A DNA stretch of 64,000 nt from Eucommia ulmoides (GCA_016647705.1 CM028335.1:36562712-36626711); one strand, 5' to 3'. Counted from the first letter of the stretch, positions 46,424 to 58,838 are shown. The notes: generated by a model not told the origin, from the letters alone. A program made the numbers and translations.

Positions 46424-48200
46424 TGTAGATAGGCAAGTTCAAGAAAGCGGGGAGCGAGTGATGTAGAATGTGTATTGAAGATGCCGTGGAAGATATAAAT
46501 ATATGGAAAACTTTTTCAAAAATCACAAGACCCATTTTAATAAAAAGTGATATGACCCTTACAAGCAGTGAGTTTATATTTTAGAATTTTTGAAAGAATT
46601 TGTCTAAATATTTTTTATTTTTGTTAAAAACGCGCGTCATTATATCGGAATCAGGCTGCCTTTTGCCAAATACCTCGACTCCTTTTCCTTGAATACATGG
46701 AGGATATTTTGAGTTTATACATCCAATTTGAAAAGATAAAAAAATTCATACGAATCTTAGCCTTTGATGTCCAATCCGTAGTTTATGTGGCCCAATTTTA
46801 ACCATTCATGTTCCATCCACCAATCTTCAAAAAATCAAAATTTGCAATTCTTAACTGATTTTGCCCGGGCAAGTATTAGCTTGTTAACCAAGTTATAATT
46901 TTTTACACAAAAATGTTGATAGCACTACTGTGTTATTTGGTGATAATGGTATTATACGGTTAATTCGGTTTCTATTCCTCATTCATGTCAATATATAAGA
47001 CTTATTTCAATCGCTAAGAAGATAATACTCTAGAGAGAGAAAATAGAAACGTAAAGAGAAATTGGTATGAAAATAAGGCATCAAAACTAGTAAGTGGGAA
47101 TTGATTATGGATGTTCAATGCAGTTGTAGAAGAAGGGCTATCATGAAAACTTCATGGACAAGCTTGAATCTTTGTCGAAGATTTTTCACCCGTGCAAATT
47201 ATAAGGCATGATCATTTTATAAGCTTTTACTTAAATATTTTATCTTGTATCACTAAACTTTGAAATAGAAGGTTGTGTACGATTATTATTTATTTATTTT
47301 TAATAAAATTTTGGTTGTAATAGAAGAGTTCAACTTCATGTGCGTTCTTTCTCTGAGATGATGATCCCCTAGATGTTAGAGCACGACATGTAATCTTTGA
47401 ATTACTTAGGAGAAAAATCAAAATTGAATAGATGATAAAAAAAAATTGAAAAATAACGGAGGTCATTTGGGTGCTCCTTATTGTGTTTTGGTTAATTACT
47501 TGGATGGTCTACAAGGACAATAACATGCAACGCTATTGAAGAAATGTCCAAAAGAAAATCATCAATTTGTTAATTTGGATTTTATTTTGGGTAGGTATTG
47601 TTTGTAATCAGTTGGGTAGAAAGTGATTGATTTTATTGTCAAATCTTTTGTGCATTAACTATTTGTACAAATACCTCAATAAAATAGTACTTGAAAAGTC
47701 TATTTTGTATATTGATAGCACTGACATGTGGCAGGTGAGATAAAATGAATTAAAATTATTTTCAAAATATGAATTTATGTTCAAGCCGTGGAAATACAAA
47801 TTTGATTAGTGATAACATTGATTTAGACAAAATAGTATCTTGAAGATACTGGTACATCAAACACATGGGTGTTAGTGATGAATAAGGGTTAAACATATAC
47901 GTTTTGGTAGCACCGATATATAGTATGGAGACAAAGATATATATTGTGATGGAGCTATAATGTCAAATGATTGTAGGGTTTAGGGTATTATAATCTACTT
48001 TTTAACATTAGGATTTAGGGTATAGGTTGTAAGGCTATAGGATACTGGAAGTAGGATTTCAGGATCTCTTATCAAGCACAGCGTCACCGATGTTGGGTTT
48101 GTCCAGGATCTCTTATATACCATGGCTGTGAATTCTTTACCTAATAAATATTATTTTAATACTTATTTTCTAAAAACATGCGTGTGCAGATTTATTTAGA
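46424..48200. other. 5' flank of the PPR gene and intergenic DNA
   Basis: The first ~100 bp presumably hold the PPR 5' UTR and promoter, but no certain TATA box is visible. The remainder is AT-rich with no gene. TTTAGGG-like phrases near 47985-48025 are isolated. Confidence 0.4.
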
Positions 48201-48639
48201 AAAATCAAGCATCCCGGCGTTGTGAACGCCGAGATAAAAAATTAAAAATTAAAAAAAATTAAAAAAAATAAAATTAAACTCAATGGTCCCGGCGTTGTGA
48301 ACTCAGGGACCATTAAATATAGATATTTTTTTTTTTTTTTTTTCAAACAGCACACCACTGTCCGTTTGCAGCTGCTTTTGACCATCGGCTGCAGTGGTTT
48401 GGCCTATAATAGTTCCTCCTTCATTTCTTCTTCATTCATTTCTCATTTTCTCTGTATTCCTTCCTCATTTCTTATTCATACTGTCTGCATTTCGACTCTT
48501 CCTCTGCTCTTCCTAAGTATTTGGCCGATTTTCTTCTTCAAAATTCGATAAATTTCACTACTTCTTCCTCGTACTACAAAGAGGCAAGTCCATTTTAATT
48601 TTTTTGTTTAATTCATTTATTAGTTTAATTAGAAGTTTT

Positions 48640-51480
48640 TGACTTGTTTATTTGTTAGTTTAATTAATTTACTTGTTTTTTATACATTATAATATATTGT
48701 TTAAAAAAATAGTTAGTTAATTAATTAATTAGTTTAGTTGTAAATTTAGTTTTTTTAAAACATAAAAAAAGTAATAGAGGTTAGTTTAAATTTAATTAGT
48801 ATATTTTTTACTTATTTAATTTGTTAATTAGTTTGCTTGTTTTGTTAGTTAGTTAATTTAATTTGTTGGTTTAGTTGTTTAATTTGTTAATTAATCGGTT
48901 AGTTTAATTTGTTAATCTAGTTGTTAAATAAAAAATTACACTTTGGCCCCTTTTACATGTGTAGGTAAAATATAAATTAATATAATATTTAAAAAAATGT
49001 TAGTTAGTTAGTTTAATTTTTAATTTAACTATTTAATTAAAAATATACATTTTGGCCCCTAAAATTTTGACAATTAGAAAAATATAAATTTTCAATATAT
49101 TATTTTAAAATAAATTGTTAGTTAGTTTAATTTTTGAATTTAGTTATTTAATTAAAAAATACTTGTTTAATTTCTTAATTTAGTTGTTAAATTAGTAATT
49201 ACACTTTGGCCTCTTTCACATGTGTAGGAAAATATAAATTAATATATTATTTAAAAAAATTGTTTGTTAATTAGTTTAATTTTTTAATTTAGCTATTTAA
49301 TTAAAAACATATGCACTTTGACCCCTGAAAGTTTCACAATTAGAAAAATATAAATTCTTAATATATTGTTTTAAAATAAATTGTTAGTTAGTTTAATTTA
49401 TGAATTTTGTTATTTAACTAAAAAAACATATTTCTTTAATTTGTTAATTTAGTTGGTAAATTAAAAATTACACTTTGGGCTCTTTCACATGTGTAGGAAA
49501 ATATAAATTAATATATTATTTAAAAAAATTGTTAGTTAGTTAGTTCAATTTTTCAATTTAGCTATTTAATTAAAAATATGTAGTTTGGGCCCTGAAAGTT
49601 TGACAATTAAAAAAATATAAATTTTTAATATATTGTTTTAAAATAAATTGTTAGTTAGTTTAATTTTTGAATTTAGTTCTTTAATTAAAAAATATTTGTT
49701 TAATTTGTTAATTTAATTGTTAAATTTAAAATTACACTTTGGCCACATGTGCAGGAAAATATAAATTAATATATTATTTGAAAAAATTGTTAGTTAGATA
49801 GTTTAATTTTTTAATTTAGTTATTTAATTAAAAAAATATGGACTTTGATCCCAGAAAGTTTGACAATTAGAAAAATATAAATTTTTAATATATTGTTTTA
49901 AAATAAATTGTTAGTTAGTTTAATTTTTGAATTTAGTTCTTTAATTAAAAAATATTTGTTTAATTTGTTAATTTAGTTGTTAAATTTTAAAATTACACTT
50001 TGGCCTTTTTCACATATGTAAGAAAATATAAATTAATATATTATTTGAAAAAATTGTTAGTTGGTTAGTTTAATTTTTTAATTTAGCTATTTAATTAAAA
50101 ATATACATTTTGGCTCCTAAAAGTTTGACAATTAGAAAAATATAAGTTTTTAATATATTGATTTAAAATAAATTGTTAGTTAGTTAAATTTTTGAATTTA
50201 GTTATTTAATGAAAAAATATTTGTTTAATTTGTTAATTTTGTTGTTAAATTAAAAATTACACTTTGGCCACTTTCACATGTGTAGAAAAATATAAATTAA
50301 TATATTATTTGAAAAAATTGTTTGTTAATTAGTTTAATTTTTTAATTTAGCTATTTAATTAAAAAAATATGCACTTTGACCCCTGAAAGTTTCACAATTA
50401 GAAAAACATAAATTTTTAATATATTGTTTTAAAATAAATTGTTAGTTAGTTTAATTTTTGAATTTAGTTATTTAATTAACAAAACATATTTCTTTTATTT
50501 GCTAATTTATTTGTTAAATTAAAAATTACAATTTCATCCGTTTCACATGTGTAGGAAAATATAAATTAATATATTATTTGAAAAAATTGTTAGTTACTTA
50601 GTTTAATTTTTTATTTTTGCTATTTAATTAAAAATATACAGTTTGGGCTCTGAAAGTTTGAAAATTAGAAAAATATAAATTTTTAATATATTGTTTTAAA
50701 ATAAATTGTTAGTTAGTTTAATTTTTGAATTTAGTTAAAATTGTTAATTAGTTAGTTTAATTGATGAATTTTATTATTTAATTAAAAAACATGTTTCTTT
50801 AATTTGTTAATTTAGTTGTTAAATTAAAATTTTACTTTGGTCCGTTACATATGTGTAGGAAAATATAAATTAATATATTATTTAAATAAAATTGTTAGTT
50901 AGTTGGTTTAATTTTTTAATTTAGCTATTTAATTAAAAATATGCATTTTGGGCCCTGAAAATTTGACAATTAGAAAAATATAAATTTTTAATATATTGTT
51001 TTAAAATAAATTGTTAGTTAGTTTAATTTTTTAATTTAGTTAAAATTGTTAATTAGTTATTTTAATTTATGAATTTTGTTATTTAATTAAAAAAACATGT
51101 TTTTTTAATTTGTTAATTTAGTTGTTAAATTAAAATTTTACATTGACCCGTTTCACATGTGTAGGAAAATATAAATTAATATATTACTTAAAAAATATTA
51201 TTAGTTAGTTAGTTTAATTTTTTAATTTAACTATTTAATTAAAAATATGCACATTGGGCCCTGAAAGTTTGACATTTAGAAAAATATAATTTTTTAATGT
51301 ATTGTTTTAAAATTAATTGTTAGTTAGTTTAATTTTTGAATTTAGTTAAAATTGTTAATTAGTTAGTTTAATTTTTGAATTTTTTTATTTAATTAAAAAA
51401 CATGTTTCTATAATGTGTTAATTTACTTGTTAAATTAAAAATTACACTTTGACCTCTTTCACATGTGTAGGAAAACAACT
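48640..51480. repeat. AT-rich tandem array, ~265-bp then ~305-bp units
   Basis: The landmark CACATGTGTAGGAAAATATAAATT (here cut to CACATGTGTAGG plus AAAATATAAATT) recurs at about 48956, 49217, 49486, 49744, 50011, 50275, 50544, 50847, 51154 and 51459. The first intervals are 258-269 bp; the last three are about 303-307 bp because of an extra TTAGTTAAAATTGTTAATTA-type block. Each unit also carries CTTTGGCCCC and GAAAGTTTGACAATTAG phrases. No coding sequence. A fragment in inverse orientation follows at 51475-51840. Confidence 0.9.
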
Positions 51481-51628
51481 AAATTAAAAAATTAAACTCA
51501 AATTAACTAACAATTCATTTTAAAACAATATCAAAATATAAATTTAATTTGTCAAGTATATATAACGAATTTAATTTGTTACAAATACATTTTTAAACTT
51601 CACCAATAATCGAATTTAATTTATCAAA

Positions 51629-51713
51629 ATCAGGTTTGGAAATGTCTTATTTTTCATCTACAATAATATATTAATTGTTACAGATGAGAAAGAAAATATT
51701 TCTAAACCTGATT
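51629..51713. repeat. 85-nt foldback
   Basis: The ends ATCAGGTTTGGAAAT and ATTTCTAAACCTGAT pair, and the pairing continues inward with mismatches (TTTTTCATCTACAAT opposite ATTGTTACAGATGAGAAAG). It is paralogous to the inner part of the larger foldback at 52046-52298. Confidence 0.65.
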
Positions 51714-52045
51714 CTGAAAAAATAAAGTCAATTTTTTTTAATTAAATAACTAAATTAAAAAATTAAACTCAAATTAACTAACAATTAATTTTAAAATAAT
51801 ATATTAAAATTTATATTTAATGTTCAATGAAGTTGAGAAACCTACATCAGCTATTTGAGCAAATTGAAAAAATATAAATTTTAATATATTCTTTTAAAAT
51901 AAATTGTAAGTTAATTTGAGTTTAATTTTCTAATTTAGTTGTTTAATTAAAAAATATGCATTTTGCCCCTAAAAGTTTGACAAATTAGAAAAATACAAAA
52001 TATTAAACTTATATAAAATAATATTTTCAAAATATAAATTTATTT

Positions 52046-52298
52046 TGTCAAATATATAAATTTAATTTGTTACAAATATTATTTTATATAAGTTTAACTT
52101 ATCAACTTTAACTTATCAGAATCATGCTTGGAAGTATCTTCTTTTTCATTTGCAACAATATATTGATTATTGCAGATGGGAAATAAAATATTTTCAAGCA
52201 TGAATCTAATAAGTTAAAGTTGATTATTGATAAAGTTGATAAGTTAAACTTATATAAAATAATTTTTGTAACAAATTAAATTCGTTATATTTGTAAGC
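52046..52298. repeat. ~250-bp near-palindrome (long hairpin)
   Basis: The left arm runs from AAATTTAATTTGTTACAAA through ATTTTATATAAGTTTAACTT and ACTTTAACTTAT to ATCATGCTTGGAAG. The right arm is its complement in reverse order, except for an extra ~16 nt (TATTGATAAAGTTGAT) near 52225-52241. The loop is around 52160-52165. Arms are about 105-120 nt. It could be a foldback or MITE-like element or a source of a long hairpin RNA. Confidence 0.75.
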
Positions 52299-53227
52299 AA
52301 AATGTTAAGATTGAAAATAAATTACTGAAACCCATAAAAAATGAACACTATAAATATTGGAATATGACAATTAAAGAAATATAAATTTCAATATATTGTT
52401 TTAAAATAAATTGTTAGTTAGATTGTTTTTTTTAATTTACTTGTTTAATTAGAAAATGTGTAATAAAAAATTGTGTACTTTCATTCCTCAAATTAATTGA
52501 ATCTATTCAGTTGATATTAACTTGACGTGGAGTTTATATTTGATTCAGAATTAAAGTTAAAATAATTATTGAATAAATTAAAAATAAGTAAAATTGTCAC
52601 ACTCTACCCTGGGCACCCGTCACTCAAGGCCCGGCGTGACGTCGACATGACGCTATCTGCCCAAATCAATTAATACATACAGATACGCATAAATACACGC
52701 GCTACTGTAATTTTTTTTTCCCAAAAATACCTAAACCTTCCATGGTTCACATCCGACCGGATCACCTCCAAAATGACACTACTACCAGACTCTACCTAGT
52801 GCCAGTAGTGGACCAACTCCTAGCCGCGGAACCTGAAACCAAAAATCTTTTATCGGTGTATTGTCTTCATAATAAAAATATTTAATAGATCAAGTACAAT
52901 GGTTAAATACCAACTTCCAATAATATAATATTTTATAATTACATACCAGGTTGAAAATCTTGTCCCACTGTCACCAATGTAATGAGAAAACATAATTAAC
53001 CCCCAGCTCAAATATTTTAAGTCAACCCCTTCAAGCATTTTAAATAAATCACACCCAAGCATTTTAAATCCACCAATTAAAATCTTTTAAATCTACTAAT
53101 CCAAATATTTGAAACAAACCAATCCAAATGTTTTAAATCAACAAGACTAAATCTTTTAACGTATAATGAAATACACCACATCTCATCTCCTACTATCTAT
53201 AGGATCGTTTTTTCCTCAGGACTTTGC

Positions 53228-53567
53228 CTAGCAGGTAATCCACATCTTGCAGGACATATCCTCCTGACGAGAAGAAAAATCCATATCTCGTAGGTCATAC
53301 CCGCCTAACGAGAAGAAAATCTACATCTTGTAGGTCATACCCGCCTAACGAGAAGAAAATTCCCATCTCGTAAGTCATACCTGCCTAACGAGAAGAAAAT
53401 CCGCATCTCTTAGGTCATACCCTTCTAACGAGAAGAAAATCCATATCTCGTAGGTCATACCCACCTAACGAGAAGAAAATCCACATCTCGTAGGTCATAC
53501 CCGCCTAACGATAAAAAAATCCACATCTCGTAGGTCATACCCACCTAATGAGAAGAAACTATTGCAT
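53228..53567. repeat. 40-bp tandem array, about eight units
   Basis: ACGAGAAG (or a 1-nt variant) recurs at 53268, 53308, 53348, 53388, 53428, 53468, 53508 and 53548, exactly 40 bp apart. The unit reads roughly CATCTCGTAGGTCATACCC then GCCTAACGAGAAGAAAATCCA. Confidence 0.95.
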
Positions 53568-54983
53568 AGTCGGACAAAAATCACTCTCCACCTTAAAAAC
53601 CGTCTTGATCCAAAATCATTTTCCCACCTTTAAAACCAACTTGATCCAAAAATCATTTTCTACTTTTAAAACCAACTTGATCCATATAAGTTGCAAAATC
53701 GTCCATTTAAAATAAGCATATTTTCTATAATTTATACGAAAATAAGATTTGTAAATTTACATAGAAGACAGTATACTCACCTCGATTTCTCGCACTGCAA
53801 AACTATCATCGTCCAAACCCTACTGGGACGCTGGCGCCTGCGAACCTAATAGCGATACAACCTAAATTAATACTTTATTTAAAATAACCTAACATGCAAT
53901 GCAGGCTCTAAATTCAATAATTTTCCATTCCCCAAATTTCATTATGAAAAATTATTATTTCGTTCGTTTCGCTCCGTTAATATTTACTGTACGCAATTAT
54001 TAATATTAACGGTTACAAAATTATTATCCCGGTTGCGAAAATTTTAATGCTAATAGTTTAATTTTTTAACGGAAATAATAGTCGACTAATTTTAATGAAA
54101 ATAATAGTTAACGATTAAAATATTGACCAACGAAACCGTTACCTGTTCCGAGTCGCCCGTCGGTCACGAAATGGGTTTTTGGTTTTTGATTTGGGGTTGT
54201 TTGTGTAAATTAATTTTTTTTCTTTTTTCTTCTTCTTCTTTCTTTGTTCTTCCTTCCCGCTAAATTGTTTTGTCGTTGGATCCCCACCGCCACGACGACA
54301 GATCTCACTGCTGCGGCTAATGCCCTTCTTCCCTATTCTGGGTTTCGGCCACTAATTCTGCTCTCTCTCTTCCCTTACTGTCGCCGACCGCTGGAAACCT
54401 CACACCCACGCACCTATGCTACCACCGACCGAACAACAACACACCCACAACTCACCGGCTGATCACACAACACACGCCGGTACCACACACATATACACAT
54501 ACACGCTGAATCAGAACACAAATACACGATCGCACACACGTTGGCGACTGAACACCGGTGATCACACGCACACACACCCAATGCCTTAACACACACACAC
54601 ACACGCACGAAACGACACACAATCACATAGAAGTGTCACATACACACACGCACGATCACCGGATGATTGACGACGACGACACACGCACACCCACGCCAGA
54701 GTAACAACGACGATCAGAACCCACCATCGCCGGCCGATGCTCTCTCTCACCTCCAGCCACCCTACACAGATCACACACATACACAACGCTCACACACATA
54801 TACACCGCCAGAGGAACACACCGTCGACCACCCCACGCCCAGCCTCTCTCTCTCTTCTTTATTCTTCATCTTCTAGTGTTTTGTGAAGCATAATGAAAGG
54901 TGTATATATTTATATATATGCATGAAATTAGTGGCTGAGTTTGATCCCCTAAGCTTGCCACTTTTTTTTTATTTTTTCGTATG

Positions 54984-54984
54984 C

Positions 54985-55028
<44 letters not shown>
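54984..55028. repeat. (TA)n microsatellite
   Basis: About 22 TA repeats, inside the probable solo LTR. Confidence 0.95.
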
Positions 55029-55034
<6 letters not shown>

Positions 55035-55429
55035 TATTTTCTCAAATTGCATTAATCCCCCCTAATTTATCTTTAAATTATGATTTAACCCAAATCTAAA
55101 ATTAATATTCCTAAAATTATGAATTTACCCCTAAAATTTTTAAAATCAATATTATTTAACATAATTTACCCTATTATTTTCTAAATGTTCTAAAATGCGG
55201 CTAAAATTTATGCGTATGCAAGAATTATGGTCTTACAAAATATTAAGGATTGAAAATAAATTACTCAAACTCATAAAAAATGAACACTATAAACCAACAT
55301 ATTTTTGTGATTGAGTTTTAGTTGACGATATAATTTTCTTGTTTTGTTTTGCCTTGTGAAATGACAGCCACTTGAAATAGATCACATTCAGTTTTTATTG
55401 TTTGGGGTGGTAGAATATTGGAAGATACC

Positions 55430-56073
55430 GAGTTCGGGGTTTGTTACAGTACATCAACTGTAAAATCTTTGGTTGTCCGAAATTTATGGTCATGTTGCAG
55501 CACTACAATTCAAGTACGATTATCGAGTGAAACACTGTGTCGACTAATATGCCTAGCTACAGGACGTTCGACATGGTATTTTGGGCATTCAAAGCTTCAG
55601 TTGACAGATGACGTTATTGTCGTCTTGTAATCACCATTGACAGGACCCACTTGTATAGTAAGTATGAGGGAAAAATTTTAATCTCCATTGGAATGACGCC
55701 GTCCAACAAGTGCTACCCATTGGCTTTCGCCATTGTACCGACGGAGGACTACCGCTGCTGGCGATGGTTCATCTACATGCTTAGGCGCCATATTGTCGGT
55801 GATCGTCTTAAGGTGACATTGATATCTGACAGACACGCTGGTATTATTAGTGTAGTTGATAGTATTTGGCTTAATCAACATAATGAGCCCCTCCGATATC
55901 ATCGATTTTGTTTGCGGCACCTTTGCAACAATTTCAACAAGATTGCAAAAAATCAGTATCTAAAAAATCTTGCTTGGAAAGCGGGTGCTGCAACACAAAT
56001 TCGAAAATATGATGTTATCATAGAAGATATCAAAACAATTGATCTTCAGCTGCATAAATGGTGGAACAATATT
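55430..56073 (+). pseudogene. MULE (Mutator-like) transposase fragment
   Basis: With frameshifts, the upstream part reads KFMVMLQHYNSSTII, then FWAFKASVD and TIDRTHLYSKYEGKILISIG, where functional MULEs have IDGTH. The open frame 55651-56079 continues with KCYPLAFAIVPTEDYRCWRW, LISDRHAGIISVVDS and YHRFCLRHLCNNFN, all standard MULE transposase blocks of the DDE core. The coding sequence ends abruptly in WWNNI at 56073, where the LTR of E2 begins; the last codon and stop belong to that LTR. The rest should lie right of the window. Confidence 0.88.
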
Positions 56074-56939
56074 TGGTAGGGTGGGAAAAACACGCCACTA
56101 CTTACACTCACAAGTATACGAGGTCTAAGTTTTAGTATAGTGTGATCATTAAGATCGGGTTATCGTATCCACAGGGATTGTTGTCGTTACTATCGAATAC
56201 CACGTTTGTCGTGACCTAATTTTATCTAGGCGAAAATAAATGTATTTAATTAATTATACTAATACTAATCTAACCTAAATTAACTACACTAATATGCTAA
56301 TATGTTTTAGGATGAAGAATCTCCTAGGGATTAACGTGTTTACAAATACGTGTTCGATTTCGATTTACTCGCGTTTACGTTGTTCGACCTATTTGACAAC
56401 CTCGGTACGTAAACTCCACCACCACCTCTTCCGAGTGTAAGACGGGAGAATACATGACTTCGAGTTAACGAAAAAGTCCTCCTCAACGTCTTAACGACCC
56501 TAGGTAGCGTGTGTCTTGCCCAACGTCATCGATTGTCCATGATTCAAACCCCGACCGGGTTATAGAATCGTGGCATTTATTCACCTTAATCTGAATCCGG
56601 GGTTTGTCAAAACCCCGTATTCTCCATTTATTAATCCATGCATAATAAACAAACAATACGATAAATACAATCAAACCACGAAAAACAAACATGAATGCAA
56701 CACCGAAATCATCCAAACAACGTATTTATAAATATAGTGTTAATCCCTACTACAATCCATATTTAACTCGAGGCCATAGCCGCATATACAAGAAAATAAC
56801 GAGCTAAACATGCTCACATGATCCTAAGATAAATAAATAAGGAAAAACGATCGAAGAACTTAGCCTCGTCCGAAGATAAACCGCTAAGAATGGTCCACGA
56901 TCGATTCGCCGTCTTCTCCACTTCAAGATGTGAGCTCCA
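56074..56939 (-). repeat. E2 3' LTR, second part
   Basis: Completes the LTR interrupted by E1, ending (minus strand) CCCACCCTACCA at 56074. It has a single copy of the block that is duplicated in the E1 LTR and in the E2 5' LTR. Confidence 0.85.
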
Positions 56940-58587
56940 TGATAGGTGTGAAAAACCTATCTATTTCCAATCCTAATTGGTTAGTTTTCGAATATGTTTA
57001 TAGTTATTTTTATTATGTTTTAATTAGTATTTATACTTTTTGTATAACTCAGGTGTGTGGGTCAAAAATATAGGAAACTGGAGCTAAAATGATAAGATTG
57101 AACCAAAGCGGTTCGAAGTTACGGTGGATAAATAAGCTCGGAGGCTAAAAGACGAAACAGGCCCACCGCTTAAGTGTCCAGACCACCGCTTAAGCAGTGA
57201 AGATGCAGAGAAGAGCAAAATGTTACTGACGGACGACCGCCTGAGCGAAATTTCTACCGCCTAGGCGAAAATCCAACATAATGTTCTCTAGTCCACCGCC
57301 TACTTCACCGCCCTGGCGATCAGACTTAACCGACCTAATTCCGCCTAGGCGGAAATTCCATCGCCTAGGCGGATTTACCCTGTACAGCCTTTAGATATTT
57401 TTAGGATATTTTTGCTATAAATATCTCCTCTCCTCCCCCTTTGGCCGGAGCTCTCTCATCTCTCTTTCATTTTTGAGCCCTTTAGGCTATACTTAAGCTA
57501 AGGGTTATGAATTTTAGTGGTGGAGCTCGCATCCCGAAGTGGGAAAGATGGCGAATCGATCGTGGAGCGTTCTTAGCGGTTTATCTTCGGACGAGGCTAA
57601 GTTCTTCGATCATTTTTCCTTATTTCTTTATCTTAGGAGCATGTGAGCATGTTTAGCTCATTATTTTCTTGTATATGCAGCTATGGCCCTGAGTTAAATA
57701 TGAATTGTAGTAGGGATTAACACTATATTTATAAATACGTCGTTTAGGTGATTTCGGTGTTTCGTTTGTGATTGTTCTTCGTAGTTTGATTGTATTTATC
57801 ATATTGTTTGTTTATTATGCTTGGATTGATAAATGGAGAATACGGGGTTTTGACAAACCCTGGATTCGGATTAAGGTAAACAAACGCCACGATTCTATAA
57901 CCCGGTCGGGGTTCGAATCGTGGACAATCGATGACGTGGGGCAAGACACACGCTACCTAGGGTCGTAAAGACGTTGAGGGGGACCTCTTCATTGGCTCAA
58001 AGTTGCGTTATATTCCTCGTCTTACACTCGGAAGAGGTGGGGAGGGAGTTTTAGAACGGAGATTGTCGATAGGGTAAATACAACGCGACGATCCAATAAC
58101 CCGGGAGGGAGTTGGATTGTGTGCAATCAATGACGCTGGGAGAGACTCACGTGACCTAGGGTCGTTAAGACGTTGAGGGGGACTTCTCCGTTGACTCGAA
58201 GTCATGTATTCCCCCGTCTTACACTCAGAAGAGATGGCGGTGGAGTTTACGTACCGAGGTTGTCAAATAGGTCGAACAACGTAAACGGGAGCAAATCATA
58301 ATCGAACACGTATTTGTAAACACGTTAATGCCTATACAATTCTTCACCCTAAAACATATTAACATAATAGTGTAGTTAATTTAGGATATATTAGTATTAG
58401 TTTAATTAATTAAATACATTTGTTTTTCGCCTAGATAAAATTAGGTCACGACAAACGCGGTATTCGATAGTAACGACAACAATCCCTGTGGATACGATAA
58501 CCCGATCTTAACGATCACACTATACTAAAACTTAGATCTCGTATACTTGCGAGTGTAAGTAGCGGCGTGTTATTCCGCACGCTACCA
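56940..58587 (+). repeat. E1 5' LTR
   Basis: 1648 bp, TGATAGGTG...GCTACCA. CCTAGG and CTTAAG palindromes cluster at about 57174-57375, and a TATAAATA box lies at 57416-57423. The R/U5 side carries a 199-bp tandem duplication (GACGTTGAGGGGGAC at about 57970 and 58170). Confidence 0.88.
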
Positions 58588-58593
58588 AGTTTT

Positions 58594-58612
58594 TGGCGCC
58601 GTTGCCGGGGAT
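58594..58612 (+). other. E1 primer-binding site (tRNA-Asp type), with a second copy
   Basis: TGGCGCCGTTGCCGGGGAT matches the tRNA-Asp 3'-end complement perfectly. A second, imperfect copy (TGGCGCCGTTTTCAGGGATT) lies at 58657-58676. Confidence 0.85.
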
Positions 58613-58838
58613 TGGTTGTTTGTCAAATTCTATTCCTGGCCTCGTCACCAAGTTTTTGGCGCCGTTTTCAGGGATTATTTTGATGTTATTTTCGGAAAAA
58701 CGCAGTAACAGCTCCGGACTTAAGTTTTACATAGGAGAAGCAAGTGTTTCGTATTGTCGGGATTGGCGATGTCGTTCATTGTCAATATTGTGTGTAAATG
58801 ACCTAATTTTACTTTAATCATTTCTTTGTATATAATTT

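Larger units (their letters stand above)
52595..55236. mobile_element. Probable solo LTR (2.6 kb)
   Basis: Starts TGTCACACTCTACCC and ends at TCTTAC(A). AAAAT occurs on both sides (52590-52594 and 55237-55241), sharing one A with the terminus, so the exact end is ambiguous by 1 nt. A TGTCAC start with a GCCCGGCGTGACG segment is common in Ty3 chromovirus LTRs (inference). It holds a 40-bp tandem array, CA-rich DNA (54440-54800) and a TA tract. Frames in it are not convincing genes. Confidence 0.55.
48211..56073 (+). mobile_element. Mutator-like element region, truncated at right
   Basis: The left part has CCCGGCGTTGTGAACGCCG motifs at 48212-48231 and, in diverged form, at 48289-48305, with a CGGCGTT/GTG/AACGCCG hairpin as expected near a transposon end. 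It is followed by an AT-rich tandem array, a long near-palindrome, a solo LTR, and a MULE transposase fragment cut off at 56073 by E2. That these belong to one element is inference; the transposase identity is firm. Confidence 0.45.

Noticed and set aside
53228..53567. Regular 40-bp repeats that could suggest a CRISPR array
   Set aside because: Units are contiguous with no unique spacers, and the context is a plant LTR.
54244..54876. Frames rich in Thr/His/Pro or Cys/Val
   Set aside because: They arise from CA-rich simple sequence read in several frames on both strands.
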